A stretch of DNA of 14,221 nt, from positions 1 to 14,221 of the forward strand of contig VHDG01000019.1 of assembly GCA_016871475.1 (NCBI GenBank), given 5' to 3'. A program made the translations under genes and the position numbers. The notes beneath the pieces are model-generated. The model was not told where the DNA came from. It searched no databases and saw only the letters and a list, made by a program, of their open reading frames with translations. The stretch's first letter is position 1. The number at the start of each line of letters is the position of its first letter. Of this stretch, positions 9,004-14,221 are shown one piece after another. The stretch comes from Verrucomicrobiota bacterium. Its GTDB lineage: Bacteria > Verrucomicrobiota > Verrucomicrobiia > Limisphaerales > UBA11320.

Positions 9004-9023
9004 ATGAATATGCAAAACGATAG
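8886..9023 (+). CDS. Possible 45-residue basic small protein overlapping tspO start
   Basis: ATG to TAG frame of 45 codons that begins MKQKKILKLC and ends LIRLINEYAKR. It is Lys/Arg-rich with two Cys (residues 10 and 15) and no hydrophobic segment. It overlaps the annotated tspO start by 20 bp in another frame, which would allow translational coupling. There is no Shine-Dalgarno before the ATG, and an in-frame TGA lies 18 bp upstream of it. The compact open frame is the only support, and chance is quite possible. Confidence 0.2.
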   Translation: MKQKKILKLCGGVPCVTRDMLNGLVGRQEDHRRRLIRLINEYAKR

Positions 9024-9546
9024 CTCCGCGGAGGCGTTGGGAGAGGGATCACGCTCAACGCCACCCCTTATGGTGAGTCGAGTAAACTCCGTCTTGGTCC
9101 TCATCGGCTGGCTCCTGCTTTGCTTTGGCGCGGCGTGGTTCGGTGCGTCGTTCCCGCCGGGCGCCTGGTATGCCAGCCTGAACAAGCCTTCGTGGAATCC
9201 TCCCAACTGGGTTTTCGGCCCCGTCTGGACCGCGCTCTACACGATGATGGCCGTGTCCGCGTGGTTGGTTTGGCGGAACAGGGGATTCGTGAAGAACGCG
9301 CTGCCACTCGGCTCCTTCCTCGTCCAGCTCATCCTGAACGCGCTCTGGTCATGGCTGTTCTTCGGGCTGCAGAACCCCGCGCTGGCCTTCGCGGAGATTG
9401 TGCTCCTCTGGCTCGCCATTGGTGCGACGCTGCTGCTGTTTGGCAGACGCAGTCCGCTGGCGGCGTGGCTGCTCGCGCCGTATCTGGTGTGGGTGAGCTT
9501 CGCGGCGGCGCTCAACTTCACCCTCTGGCGGCTAAACTCCGGATGA
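9004..9546 (+). CDS. tspO: TspO/MBR family tryptophan-rich sensory protein
   Basis: Five-TM membrane protein related to the mitochondrial translocator protein. Bacterial members bind porphyrins and other ligands and modulate stress or photopigment responses. Family hallmarks are WYASLNKPSWNPPNWVFG (55-72), PVWTALYTMM (73-82), the aromatic-rich LNALWSWLFFG (111-121) with NPALAF (124-129), and the last helix PYLVWVSFAAALNFTLWRLN (159-178). Trp residues are abundant, as expected. The first ATG gives a polar 22-residue extension before the TM1 region. Met23 (ATG at 9070) would give 158 residues, nearer the usual size, but neither start has a well-placed Shine-Dalgarno. The gene stands alone on this strand and is divergent from the P-type ATPase. 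Confidence 0.95.
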   Translation: MNMQNDSSAEALGEGSRSTPPLMVSRVNSVLVLIGWLLLCFGAAWFGASFPPGAWYASLNKPSWNPPNWVFGPVWTALYTMMAVSAWLVWRNRGFVKNALPLGSFLVQLILNALWSWLFFGLQNPALAFAEIVLLWLAIGATLLLFGRRSPLAAWLLAPYLVWVSFAAALNFTLWRLNSG

Positions 9547-9760
9547 GGCCATGAACACCCGGTCCGATCAGAAGCGCCGATCCGCTTTGCCTTCTCCGGG
9601 TTCCCCTCGCTCATGCAGATCTTCCCGACGCCCGGCGCCCTCCTCCGGCAAAGCACCGCCAACATCCCGGTTTGTCCTGGAGACAGGAGGACTTCCATCG
9701 TCGGCATCCAACGACATCACTTCCGCAATGGCTATTCCATGCCCATTTCCCATTTTGACT

Positions 9761-9770
9761 CTCACGTGAG
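9761..9770. promoter_or_regulatory. CTCACGTGAG palindrome upstream of SMP-30 gene
   Basis: A perfect 10-bp palindrome, flanked by partly symmetric bases (C9759/G9772). It ends 24 bp before the ATG of the SMP-30-like gene, a usual place for an operator overlapping a promoter. No matching second copy or clear -10/-35 pair was seen, so the regulatory role is conjecture. Confidence 0.2.
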
Positions 9771-9794
9771 TGAGGTTCATCGTCTGGCGCATCC

Positions 9795-10703
9795 ATGAAA
9801 CCATACATCCTGCTCCCCTGTCTGTTTCTCCATGCCAGCCTGGCAACCGCTGCGACGGTAGCCCCCGGGTCAGAAAAGCTGTTCGTGGCCACCGCCCTGA
9901 CCGCGGGAGAATTCACCGATGGCATCGAGGGGCCGGCGTGTGATCGCAAAGGAAATGTCTATTGTGTCAGCTTTCGGCACGCGCGGAACATCGCACGGAT
10001 CTCACCCAAGGGTAAGGCCGTGCTCTTCCTTGAACTGCCTGGAGAAAGCTGGGGCAACGGGATCCGGTTCAACCCGGCCGGCGACATGTTCATCGCCGAC
10101 TATACAGGACACAACGTGCTGAAGGTTGACATGAAGTCGAAGCAGGTCTCCGTCTTCGCCCACAACCCCGCCATGAATCAACCGAATGACCTGGCCATTG
10201 CGCCTGATGGAACGCTCTATGCCAGCGATCCCAACTGGAAGAATAGCACCGGCCAGCTGTGGCGCATCACAACCGACGGACGAACGCATCGTGAATCGGC
10301 TGACATGGGCACCTCCAACGGGATTGAAGTCAGCCCGGATGGACGAACCCTCTACGTCAATGAAAGCGTCCAGCGCAACGTCTGGCAGTTCGACATCACC
10401 GCGGATGGCTCGCTGAAGAACAAGCGACTGTTCAAACGCTTCGATGACTTCGGCTTCGATGGCATGCGTTGCGACATCGATGGGAACCTTTACATCACGC
10501 GCCACGGCAAAGGTGTGGTCGTAAAAGTCTCACCCCAGGGGGTGGTCCTGCGGGAAATCGATGTGCTCGGGCCTCATCCCACAAACATCTGTTTCGGGGG
10601 GAGGGATGGACGGACGGCTTACGTGACGGAAGCCAGGGAAAAACGACTGGTTCAGTTTCGTGTGGATCGACCGGGATTGGAATGGAGCCGATGGAAGCGA
10701 TGA
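9795..10703 (+). CDS. Exported SMP-30/gluconolactonase-like beta-propeller
   Basis: 302 residues with a Sec signal peptide (hydrophobic 4-16, likely cleavage after Ala-Thr-Ala at 17-19), so it acts in the periplasm or outside. The mature part is a six-bladed SMP-30/LRE propeller with repeated blade endings such as DGIEGPACDRKGNVYC, GIRFNPAGDMFIADY, NDLAIAPDGTLYASDP and NGIEVSPDGRTLYVNE. Family metal and active-site positions are conserved with similar spacing to human SMP-30: Glu45 (GIEGPA), Asn131 (QPNDLA), Asn175 (SNGIEVS) and Asp222 (FGFDGMRCD). The family hydrolyses sugar lactones or related esters; the substrate here cannot be told. Its TGA is 17 bp from the stop of the convergent propeller gene. 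The ATG is well fixed by the signal peptide, although the only purine-rich patch (GAGG) lies too far upstream to be a good ribosome site. Confidence 0.92.
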   Translation: MKPYILLPCLFLHASLATAATVAPGSEKLFVATALTAGEFTDGIEGPACDRKGNVYCVSFRHARNIARISPKGKAVLFLELPGESWGNGIRFNPAGDMFIADYTGHNVLKVDMKSKQVSVFAHNPAMNQPNDLAIAPDGTLYASDPNWKNSTGQLWRITTDGRTHRESADMGTSNGIEVSPDGRTLYVNESVQRNVWQFDITADGSLKNKRLFKRFDDFGFDGMRCDIDGNLYITRHGKGVVVKVSPQGVVLREIDVLGPHPTNICFGGRDGRTAYVTEAREKRLVQFRVDRPGLEWSRWKR

Positions 10704-10720
10704 TCCGACCCGTGCGGCGA

Positions 10721-11650
10721 TCACTTCAGCGGCATGCCAGGCTCCTTCCTGCCGTTGGTCGTCAGGATTTGAAAATGGTGGACGCTGGCGGCAAGAGGAT
10801 GGTCGCTGGTCCAGACGATCTTGTGATCGGGGGTCACTTCGATCATTGAGATGCCCTTGTGTGCGGCGTGGCTGCCGACGACGGTATTGCCATTTGCGAG
10901 ACGCTGGGAGCCGCAAGGATCGGCAAACTTTCCTCCGACATGTGAGTTATCGACCTTCCAGACGACCCCGCCCCACTGATCAAACTCCACGACCTTGTTG
11001 CCATGAGTGAGGGAGACGAGGGTATGGCCGTTGTCCAAACGAATGGCCGTGAACGGCCAGTTCTCCGCCTTTCGTCCCCCGAGTTCCACGAGATCGGTCT
11101 TGATCACACGCAGCACCCGACCGTCCGGCGAGTACTCTTTCACCGCAAAGGCCAGCAGGTGGGGAACCAGATAGTTTCCGTTCCTCAACTGCCGTGCCAT
11201 GCGGGTTTGCATGTGGGTGTTGTCGGTCTCGGGCTGTAGCGGCACCTCCACAACCACACTGCCCTTCTCATTCACTTCAAGAAGACGCGGGCGCCTGCCC
11301 AGTTCGGTAACGAGCGTATTGCCGTTGTAAAGCCGCTGCGCCGTGCTGATTTCGCCGTTCTCCCTGCTCAGTTTGTAGGTGAACACGACGCGATTGAGCT
11401 TTTCGCCAGCAGGAACGACTTCCTCGACAACGTCCGCAAAGGCAATCAGCACATTGCCGTTCGGCAGCACAAAACCATCCCGCGAACCGCCACGATACTC
11501 CCAGGCCGCCTTCCCGTCCTCGCCGATGATCGCAGTCTTGGCACCCAAGACGAGGTAGGAGTGTCGAAGGGCTGGAGCATCGCTTCCCTCAGCAGCAAGC
11601 AACCGGGAAACAAGAGCGACCAGGACAAGAGTGAGGAAACCAGTGCGCAT
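10721..11650 (-). CDS. Exported NGN-repeat beta-propeller protein
   Basis: 309 residues with a signal peptide (hydrophobic 4-17, cleavage near Leu-Ala-Ala, 18-20). The mature protein is built of repeats of about 45-50 residues. Each pairs a strand ending in L-x-NG-N-T-L-V with a strand of the V-x-E-x-x-x-x-G-x-V-V-W type. The copies are LPNGNVLIAF (62), LYNGNTLVTEL (107), LRNGNYLVPHL (155), LDNGHTLVSLT (205) and LANGNTVVGSH (251), with partners such as AIIGEDGKAAWEY, LLEVNEKGSVVVEV and VVEFDQWGGVVWKV. This is the pattern of PQQ-like or arylsulfotransferase-like propellers, but no catalytic motif is recognised. It faces the SMP-30-like gene tail to tail, and both products are exported propellers. 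It lies 57 bp downstream of a small membrane protein gene on the same strand, so the two may form an operon. No Shine-Dalgarno is visible. Confidence 0.85.
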   Translation of the reverse strand: MRTGFLTLVLVALVSRLLAAEGSDAPALRHSYLVLGAKTAIIGEDGKAAWEYRGGSRDGFVLPNGNVLIAFADVVEEVVPAGEKLNRVVFTYKLSRENGEISTAQRLYNGNTLVTELGRRPRLLEVNEKGSVVVEVPLQPETDNTHMQTRMARQLRNGNYLVPHLLAFAVKEYSPDGRVLRVIKTDLVELGGRKAENWPFTAIRLDNGHTLVSLTHGNKVVEFDQWGGVVWKVDNSHVGGKFADPCGSQRLANGNTVVGSHAAHKGISMIEVTPDHKIVWTSDHPLAASVHHFQILTTNGRKEPGMPLK

Positions 11651-11707
11651 ATGATTTGCGCAGGTTGTTCCAGCAGGCTTTTCGAGGCCAGAAAGAAATC
11701 TGCTCGA

Positions 11708-12001
11708 TCATCCCAGCTTGTGGACGTGTTCTTCAAGCTCCCGGGAGGAGGTCGGAGATTCAAATCCGGGCCTGACTGTCATCGGAGCACCACGCGAGCT
11801 CACCGGCTCGTGGGAGCCCTCCGGCGATCCCTGAATCACGGGAGCATAACGCGTGATGTATGGCCTCAAAATCCGTTTCGACAGGCTGTTGACGCCCCAA
11901 GCCAGGACAAGCACCGCCATCAACCAGGGCGCCTGGGAGAACACCCAGCCCACCAGGCCCCCCGCTCCCAGGAAGAATCCAGCCAGGATGAACCGATTCA
12001 T
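11708..12001 (-). CDS. Small two-TM membrane protein of unknown function
   Basis: 97 residues that match no family I recognise. Residues 4-23 are hydrophobic and Gly-rich (ILAGFFLGAGGLVGW), and 26-41 form a second membrane segment (APWLMAVLVLAWGVNSL). A basic stretch and a polar tail rich in Ser/Pro/Glu follow to the C-terminus. ATG 12001 is chosen because AGGTG, a core Shine-Dalgarno match, lies 6 nt upstream. The GTG at 12010 would place that signal inside the gene. The stop lies 57 bp before the NGN-propeller gene on the same strand. Confidence 0.6.
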   Translation of the reverse strand: MNRFILAGFFLGAGGLVGWVFSQAPWLMAVLVLAWGVNSLSKRILRPYITRYAPVIQGSPEGSHEPVSSRGAPMTVRPGFESPTSSRELEEHVHKLG

Positions 12002-12386
12002 AAGCAACACCTGTCGTGGTGAGTGCGATCGGATGTGAGGGAGGCCCTGGTTGCCGTTTGCCAGGTTACCCCCCCAGGGCCCGGGAACGCGTCAAGAACC
12101 CGAGGCTTTGCAGGGAACGATGCAGAGCCGATCGTCGTCTTCCCAAGGTCGCCCAACTCAGGTGCGAGGCTTGTATTCGTCGTGACGACGCCGTCGACGG
12201 CAAACCCCGCGAACCGCACACACATGGTCGGCTGGCAGCGGTAAAGTGCTGTTGCAACAGGGAGAGTGTGCTGGGAAGTGAGGATGATTCGGGTTGTCAT
12301 GGTTTGCTTACGAGTTACCGCAGCTGAGTCGAGTCCAGGGATTACAAGTGAGCCTATGGAACACGAAACGATGACCGGACGCTATA

Positions 12387-12406
12387 GGACCTTGGTCCCA
12401 TTACGC
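12387..12406 (+). repeat. GGACCTTGG dispersed motif, copy 1
   Basis: GGACC-TT-GGTCC dyad followed by CATTACGC. It agrees with the copy at 13837-13856 at 17 of 20 positions, and its core recurs inverted at 13082-13092. A 9-mer core is not expected three times in 1.5 kb by chance. Confidence 0.4.
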
Positions 12407-12477
12407 TGGAGGATGATCCACCAGAGCTCCACAGGGGCGCATCCCCCCCTCTCCCAGCGCGCCCTCCCCTCGCAATG

Positions 12478-12580
12478 GTAATCGTAATCGTGATTGTGAT
12501 TGTGAAGGCATCCCTGACCCGAGCTACCGGCTGCACGACGGGATCCCAGCCATCGACGACGATCAGCCGATTACGATTAC
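12478..12580. repeat. Inverted TAATCG hexamer repeat with G/C-rich ends
   Basis: The left arm GTAATCGTAATCG (12478-12490) is the exact reverse complement of the right arm CGATTACGATTAC (12568-12580), with 77 bp between. The left arm runs on into two variant TGATTG units (12491-12502). Outside the right arm is GAGGGGGGGG, and outside the left arm is CCCTCCCCTCG, so the ends are also roughly complementary. On the minus strand the units spell a run of Thr-Ile codons, which is a by-product and not a protein. The structure could be a non-autonomous dispersed element or a large stem-loop. It lies just past the 3' end of the globin-like gene. Confidence 0.6.
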
Positions 12581-12624
12581 GAGGGGGGGGCGGGTGTAAG
12601 TCGAAAAAGTGGCAAGCGGGGGCT

Positions 12625-13044
12625 CTACAGACCGGTGCGGGGAACACTGCGGGAAACCTCCCCGACGACGGCGTGAAGACGAACCCAGGCGGCACGCGCC
12701 TCGGGGGTGAATTCGCATCCCAACGTTGTGCTCAACGACCACAGCAGCGCCTCCTCGGATTCACGATCACATTTCCCGCCAGGGTCGTAGCTGAAACAGC
12801 GTTGACCGGGGGTGCACAGCCAGGGCTTCAGAAGCCGTGGTTCGTCGGCAAACTCGATGGCCGCGCGCCAGACCGCGAGCACCTTCTCGGATTCAGCCTC
12901 CAGGTTGAAGTCGGTCCCGGGGCGCAATCGGGGGTTCAGAGAGAAGAGTTTCTGAAAATACGCCAGGGCCGCCACGCGAGCTTTTGGCTCGAGCGATGAA
13001 AACGTTCTGCGGATCAATTCAACCTGGCCTGTCGTCAGATGCAT
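12625..13044 (-). CDS. Globin-fold protein with Cys at the proximal heme position
   Basis: 139 residues that align along their whole length with single-domain bacterial globins and the globin domain of flavohemoglobin. The N-terminus (LTTGQVELIRRTFSSLEP, then YFQKLFSLNPRL) matches helices A-C, and LGCEFTPEARAAWVRLHAVV matches helix H. A gap-free match of the F/G region to E. coli Hmp (QKHTSFQIKP with QRCFSYDPGG, then EHLLATL with EALLWSL) puts Cys83 where the heme-binding His85 lies. The B10 Tyr is Phe, and the usual CD1 Phe is not at its place. Three more Cys (77, 92, 110) are present. It could bind heme through a thiolate, bind something else, or be a heme-free sensor; this cannot be decided from sequence. 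The ATG has GGAGG only 1 nt upstream, which is unusually close, so the start is not fully certain. It is divergent from the response regulator, with 87 bp between the ATGs. Confidence 0.8.
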   Translation of the reverse strand: MHLTTGQVELIRRTFSSLEPKARVAALAYFQKLFSLNPRLRPGTDFNLEAESEKVLAVWRAAIEFADEPRLLKPWLCTPGQRCFSYDPGGKCDRESEEALLWSLSTTLGCEFTPEARAAWVRLHAVVGEVSRSVPRTGL

Positions 13045-13081
13045 GCCTCCAATTTATCTTGTGCCCCTCAACCGTCTATCA

Positions 13082-13092
13082 GACCAAGGTCC
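13082..13092 (-). promoter_or_regulatory. GGACCTTGGTC motif in divergent globin/regulator gap, copy 2
   Basis: Inverted copy of the core found at 12387 and 13837. On the + strand it reads GACC-AA-GGTC-C, a small dyad. It lies 38 bp upstream of the globin ATG and 39-49 bp upstream of the natural regulator ATG (13132), so a factor bound here could act on both genes. That role is inferred from position only. Confidence 0.35.
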
Positions 13093-13131
13093 CAGTTGGC
13101 TTTCCCGCGGTTCATTGGTATTGAGATGAAC

Positions 13132-13167
13132 ATGTAAACCATTCTTCTGATCGAGGACCACGCTCCC
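13132..13167 (+). other. Natural 5' end of the response regulator, interrupted by TAA at codon 2
   Basis: In frame with the gene downstream, this stretch reads Met (13132), stop TAA (13135-13137), then TILLIEDHAP. That is the usual first beta strand of a receiver domain with its acidic pair (Glu8, Asp9 counted from this Met). Family members commonly begin MKTILLIED, so TAA stands where AAA (Lys) is expected, a one-base difference. ATG 13126 is also in frame but runs into the same stop. ATT (13141) or CTG (13147) are the only other possible starts that keep the acidic pair. Confidence 0.75.
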
Positions 13168-13782
13168 ATGCGCCGCAACCTCGCCACAGCGCTCGAGATG
13201 GAGGGCTTCGGTGTCCTGACCGCCGAGAACGACGTGGTCGGTGTTGCCACGGCCAAGGCGGAGCTTCCCGATCTGATTGTTTGCGACGTCATGATGCCCG
13301 AACTCGATGGCTACGGAGTGATCAAGGAGCTGAGGGCTGACAAGGCCACGGCGACAACGCCCTTCATTTTTCTTACAGCCAAGGGGGAGAAACCTGACAT
13401 CCGCGCGGGCATGAACCTGGGTGCGGATGACTATCTGACCAAGCCTGTGGTGAAGGCCGATCTGCTTGCAGCGATTCGCGCGCGCTTTGAGCGCGAAGCG
13501 GCGCGTGAGCGAGAGCTGGATTCACGAATTGAAGAGGCCCGGCGGTTTGCCCCCAACTTTGATTCTCCGGCTCCTCTGGAACAGAAGCTGGGGCTCACAC
13601 CCCGCGAAGCCGAGGTGCTGCTCTGGGTGGCGCAGGGCAAGAGCAATGGCGAGATCGCCGTGATCTGCGGAGCTGCTGAGAAAACCGTTAAACATCACCT
13701 GACCCAAATTTTTCAGAAACTCGGCGTCGAAGGGCGCAATGCCGCAACATTGCAGGCGCTCGAAGTACTCAGTACGCAATAG
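13168..13782 (+). CDS. Receiver-LuxR response regulator, N-terminus disrupted
   Basis: Two-component transcription regulator. The first ATG giving an uninterrupted frame is 13168 (204 residues), but the domain clearly begins at 13132; numbers below count from there (216 residues). The receiver has phospho-acceptor Asp52 (LIVCDVMMPELDGYG), Thr82 (FIFLTAKGE) and Lys104 (LTKPV). A charged, probably coiled linker (about 112-133) leads to a LuxR/GerE helix-turn-helix (LTPREAEVLLWVAQGKSNGE, then IAVICGAAEKTVKHHLTQIF, about 154-200). Translation from 13168 would lack beta strand 1 and the Glu8/Asp9 Mg2+-binding pair, so that product could not be phosphorylated normally, though the DNA-binding part would be intact. 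The rest of the frame shows no decay. It may be a fresh nonsense allele, a base error, or a gene with a non-ATG start. No histidine kinase is seen nearby; the divergent neighbour is the globin-like gene. Confidence 0.88.
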   Translation: MRRNLATALEMEGFGVLTAENDVVGVATAKAELPDLIVCDVMMPELDGYGVIKELRADKATATTPFIFLTAKGEKPDIRAGMNLGADDYLTKPVVKADLLAAIRARFEREAARERELDSRIEEARRFAPNFDSPAPLEQKLGLTPREAEVLLWVAQGKSNGEIAVICGAAEKTVKHHLTQIFQKLGVEGRNAATLQALEVLSTQ

Positions 13783-13836
13783 CGTCAGTCTTAGCCGGAG
13801 GGATGCAGGCAGACTCATGTCCCGCCTCCGAGCATC

Positions 13837-13856
13837 GGACCTTGGCCCCAACACGC
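13837..13856 (+). repeat. GGACCTTGG dispersed motif, copy 3
   Basis: GGACCTTGGCCCCAACACGC, 55 bp after the stop of the response regulator and in the gap between convergent genes. It differs from copy 1 at three of 20 positions. Confidence 0.4.
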
Positions 13857-13926
13857 AGTCCCTGCTGCGGGCATGCCTGCTCCAGACCGTGCCCGTATTG
13901 AGGCGATGCCGAATCGCGTCCAAAAC

Positions 13927-14221
13927 TCACGGGTGATGGATCAGGCCGTCGAACCCGATGTAAAAAACGTCGTCGCTCGACATCCCGATATCGATGTCCT
14001 TGAAGGTATGGACGAACTGGATGTTGGCTGCACGCAGAGCCTCAAGTGCGGCCTCGGAGAGCATCGGATCCAACGCGGGCTCGATTAACACCGTCTCCAC
14101 GAAATTATGATGCCCGGGCAGGAGGGTTCGACTGAACCAGCTGTCCGTGGTGAATGCCGGAAGATTCCCGCCACGAGCAACAGTGGAGGAAAGCCATCGG
14201 TCGAGGATGTAAGTTTTCCAT
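13927..14221 (-). CDS. Unrecognised protein, C-terminal 97 residues only
   Basis: A minus-strand frame is open from the window edge to a TGA at 13927-13929. The visible part begins WKTYILDRWLSSTVARGG and contains DSWFSRTLLPGHHNFVET, EAALEALRAANIQFVHTF, KDIDIGMSSDDVFYIGFDGL and the end IHHP. The composition is that of a soluble, folded protein (aromatics, alternating hydrophobic residues, an Ala/Leu helix, an acidic turn), and reading is uninterrupted for 97 codons, which supports a real gene. I do not recognise the family. The start lies beyond the window. It converges on the response regulator with 144 bp between stops. Confidence 0.6.
   Translation of the reverse strand, partial: WKTYILDRWLSSTVARGGNLPAFTTDSWFSRTLLPGHHNFVETVLIEPALDPMLSEAALEALRAANIQFVHTFKDIDIGMSSDDVFYIGFDGLIHHP

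Larger units (their letters stand above)
12002..12624. other. About 620 bp without a recognisable gene
   Basis: Several overlapping frames on both strands cross this stretch, but none shows a domain, a signal peptide or plausible protein composition. It holds short perfect palindromes (GCCGTCGACGGC at 12190-12201, CTGTTGCAACAG at 12249-12260), a CGTCG-TGA-CGACG dyad (12178-12190), a GGACC-TT-GGTCC dyad (12387-12398), C-rich runs (about 12443-12470), and the inverted hexamer repeat listed separately. It may be an upstream regulatory region for the minus-strand membrane protein gene, or decayed DNA. Confidence 0.5.

Noticed and set aside
9675..9688. Hairpin TCCTG-GAGA-CAGGA after tspO as a terminator or small RNA
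   Set aside because: It is a 5-bp stem with a GNRA-type loop and no T-run, too short to claim without conservation.
9551..9769. A 72-codon frame starting 4 bp after tspO
   Set aside because: Its composition is dominated by Ser/Pro/Arg with no structure. It looks like translated non-coding DNA in spite of the tempting spacing.
12354..12695. A minus-strand frame with a Thr-Ile repeat
   Set aside because: The repeat is the translation of the TAATCG hexamer units, and the rest is low-complexity and overlaps the end of the globin-like gene.
1..14221. tRNA/rRNA genes, CRISPR arrays, transposases, phage or toxin-antitoxin genes
   Set aside because: I looked for these on both strands and saw no cloverleaf, no regularly spaced repeats and no matching protein motifs.

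Overview
The window is GC-rich bacterial chromosomal DNA carrying 12 recognisable protein genes and no RNA genes, insertion sequences or CRISPR arrays. The gene mix suggests a Gram-negative member of the Planctomycetes-Verrucomicrobia-Chlamydiae group, most likely Verrucomicrobiota: secreted SMP-30 and NGN-repeat propellers, an MBOAT/SGNH pair with an extended MBOAT, a receiver-LuxR regulator with an N-terminus of a familiar verrucomicrobial type, and a hexameric TAATCG repeat. This assignment is inference from family resemblance, not from a marker gene. Shine-Dalgarno sequences are weak or absent before most genes. All twelve gene ends use TGA or TAG.

Left part (1-5561, all + strand): a UvrD/Rep-type DNA helicase cut by the window edge right at its Walker A motif; a two-TM TPR-like protein; then a tightly coupled MBOAT acyltransferase and SGNH/GDSL esterase-like protein (3 bp apart). 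The last two form a typical AlgI/AlgJ-like machine that passes acetyl groups across the membrane to an envelope or extracellular glycan.

Middle part (5562-9546): a 918-residue P2-type cation ATPase on the minus strand. It keeps the whole catalytic core but lacks the membrane aspartate equivalent to SERCA Asp800 and has a rearranged KGA motif. About 385 bp away, divergently oriented, is a TspO/MBR tryptophan-rich membrane protein.

Right-middle part (9795-12001): two exported beta-propeller proteins face each other tail to tail with 17 bp between stops, an SMP-30/gluconolactonase-like protein (+) and a five-repeat NGN propeller (-). A small two-TM protein lies upstream of the latter on the same strand. 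A roughly 620 bp gene-free stretch follows. It contains short palindromes and an inverted hexamer repeat.

Right end (12625-14221): a globin-fold protein whose proximal heme-ligand position is Cys instead of His is divergent from a receiver-LuxR response regulator. The natural start of that regulator (ATG at 13132) is followed at once by an in-frame TAA. GGACC-NN-GGTCC-like dyads occur on both sides of this pair and between the two genes. The window ends in the 3' part of an unrecognised minus-strand gene. The most interesting signals are the Cys-for-His globin, the codon-2 stop in its neighbour, and the altered ion site of the P-type ATPase.
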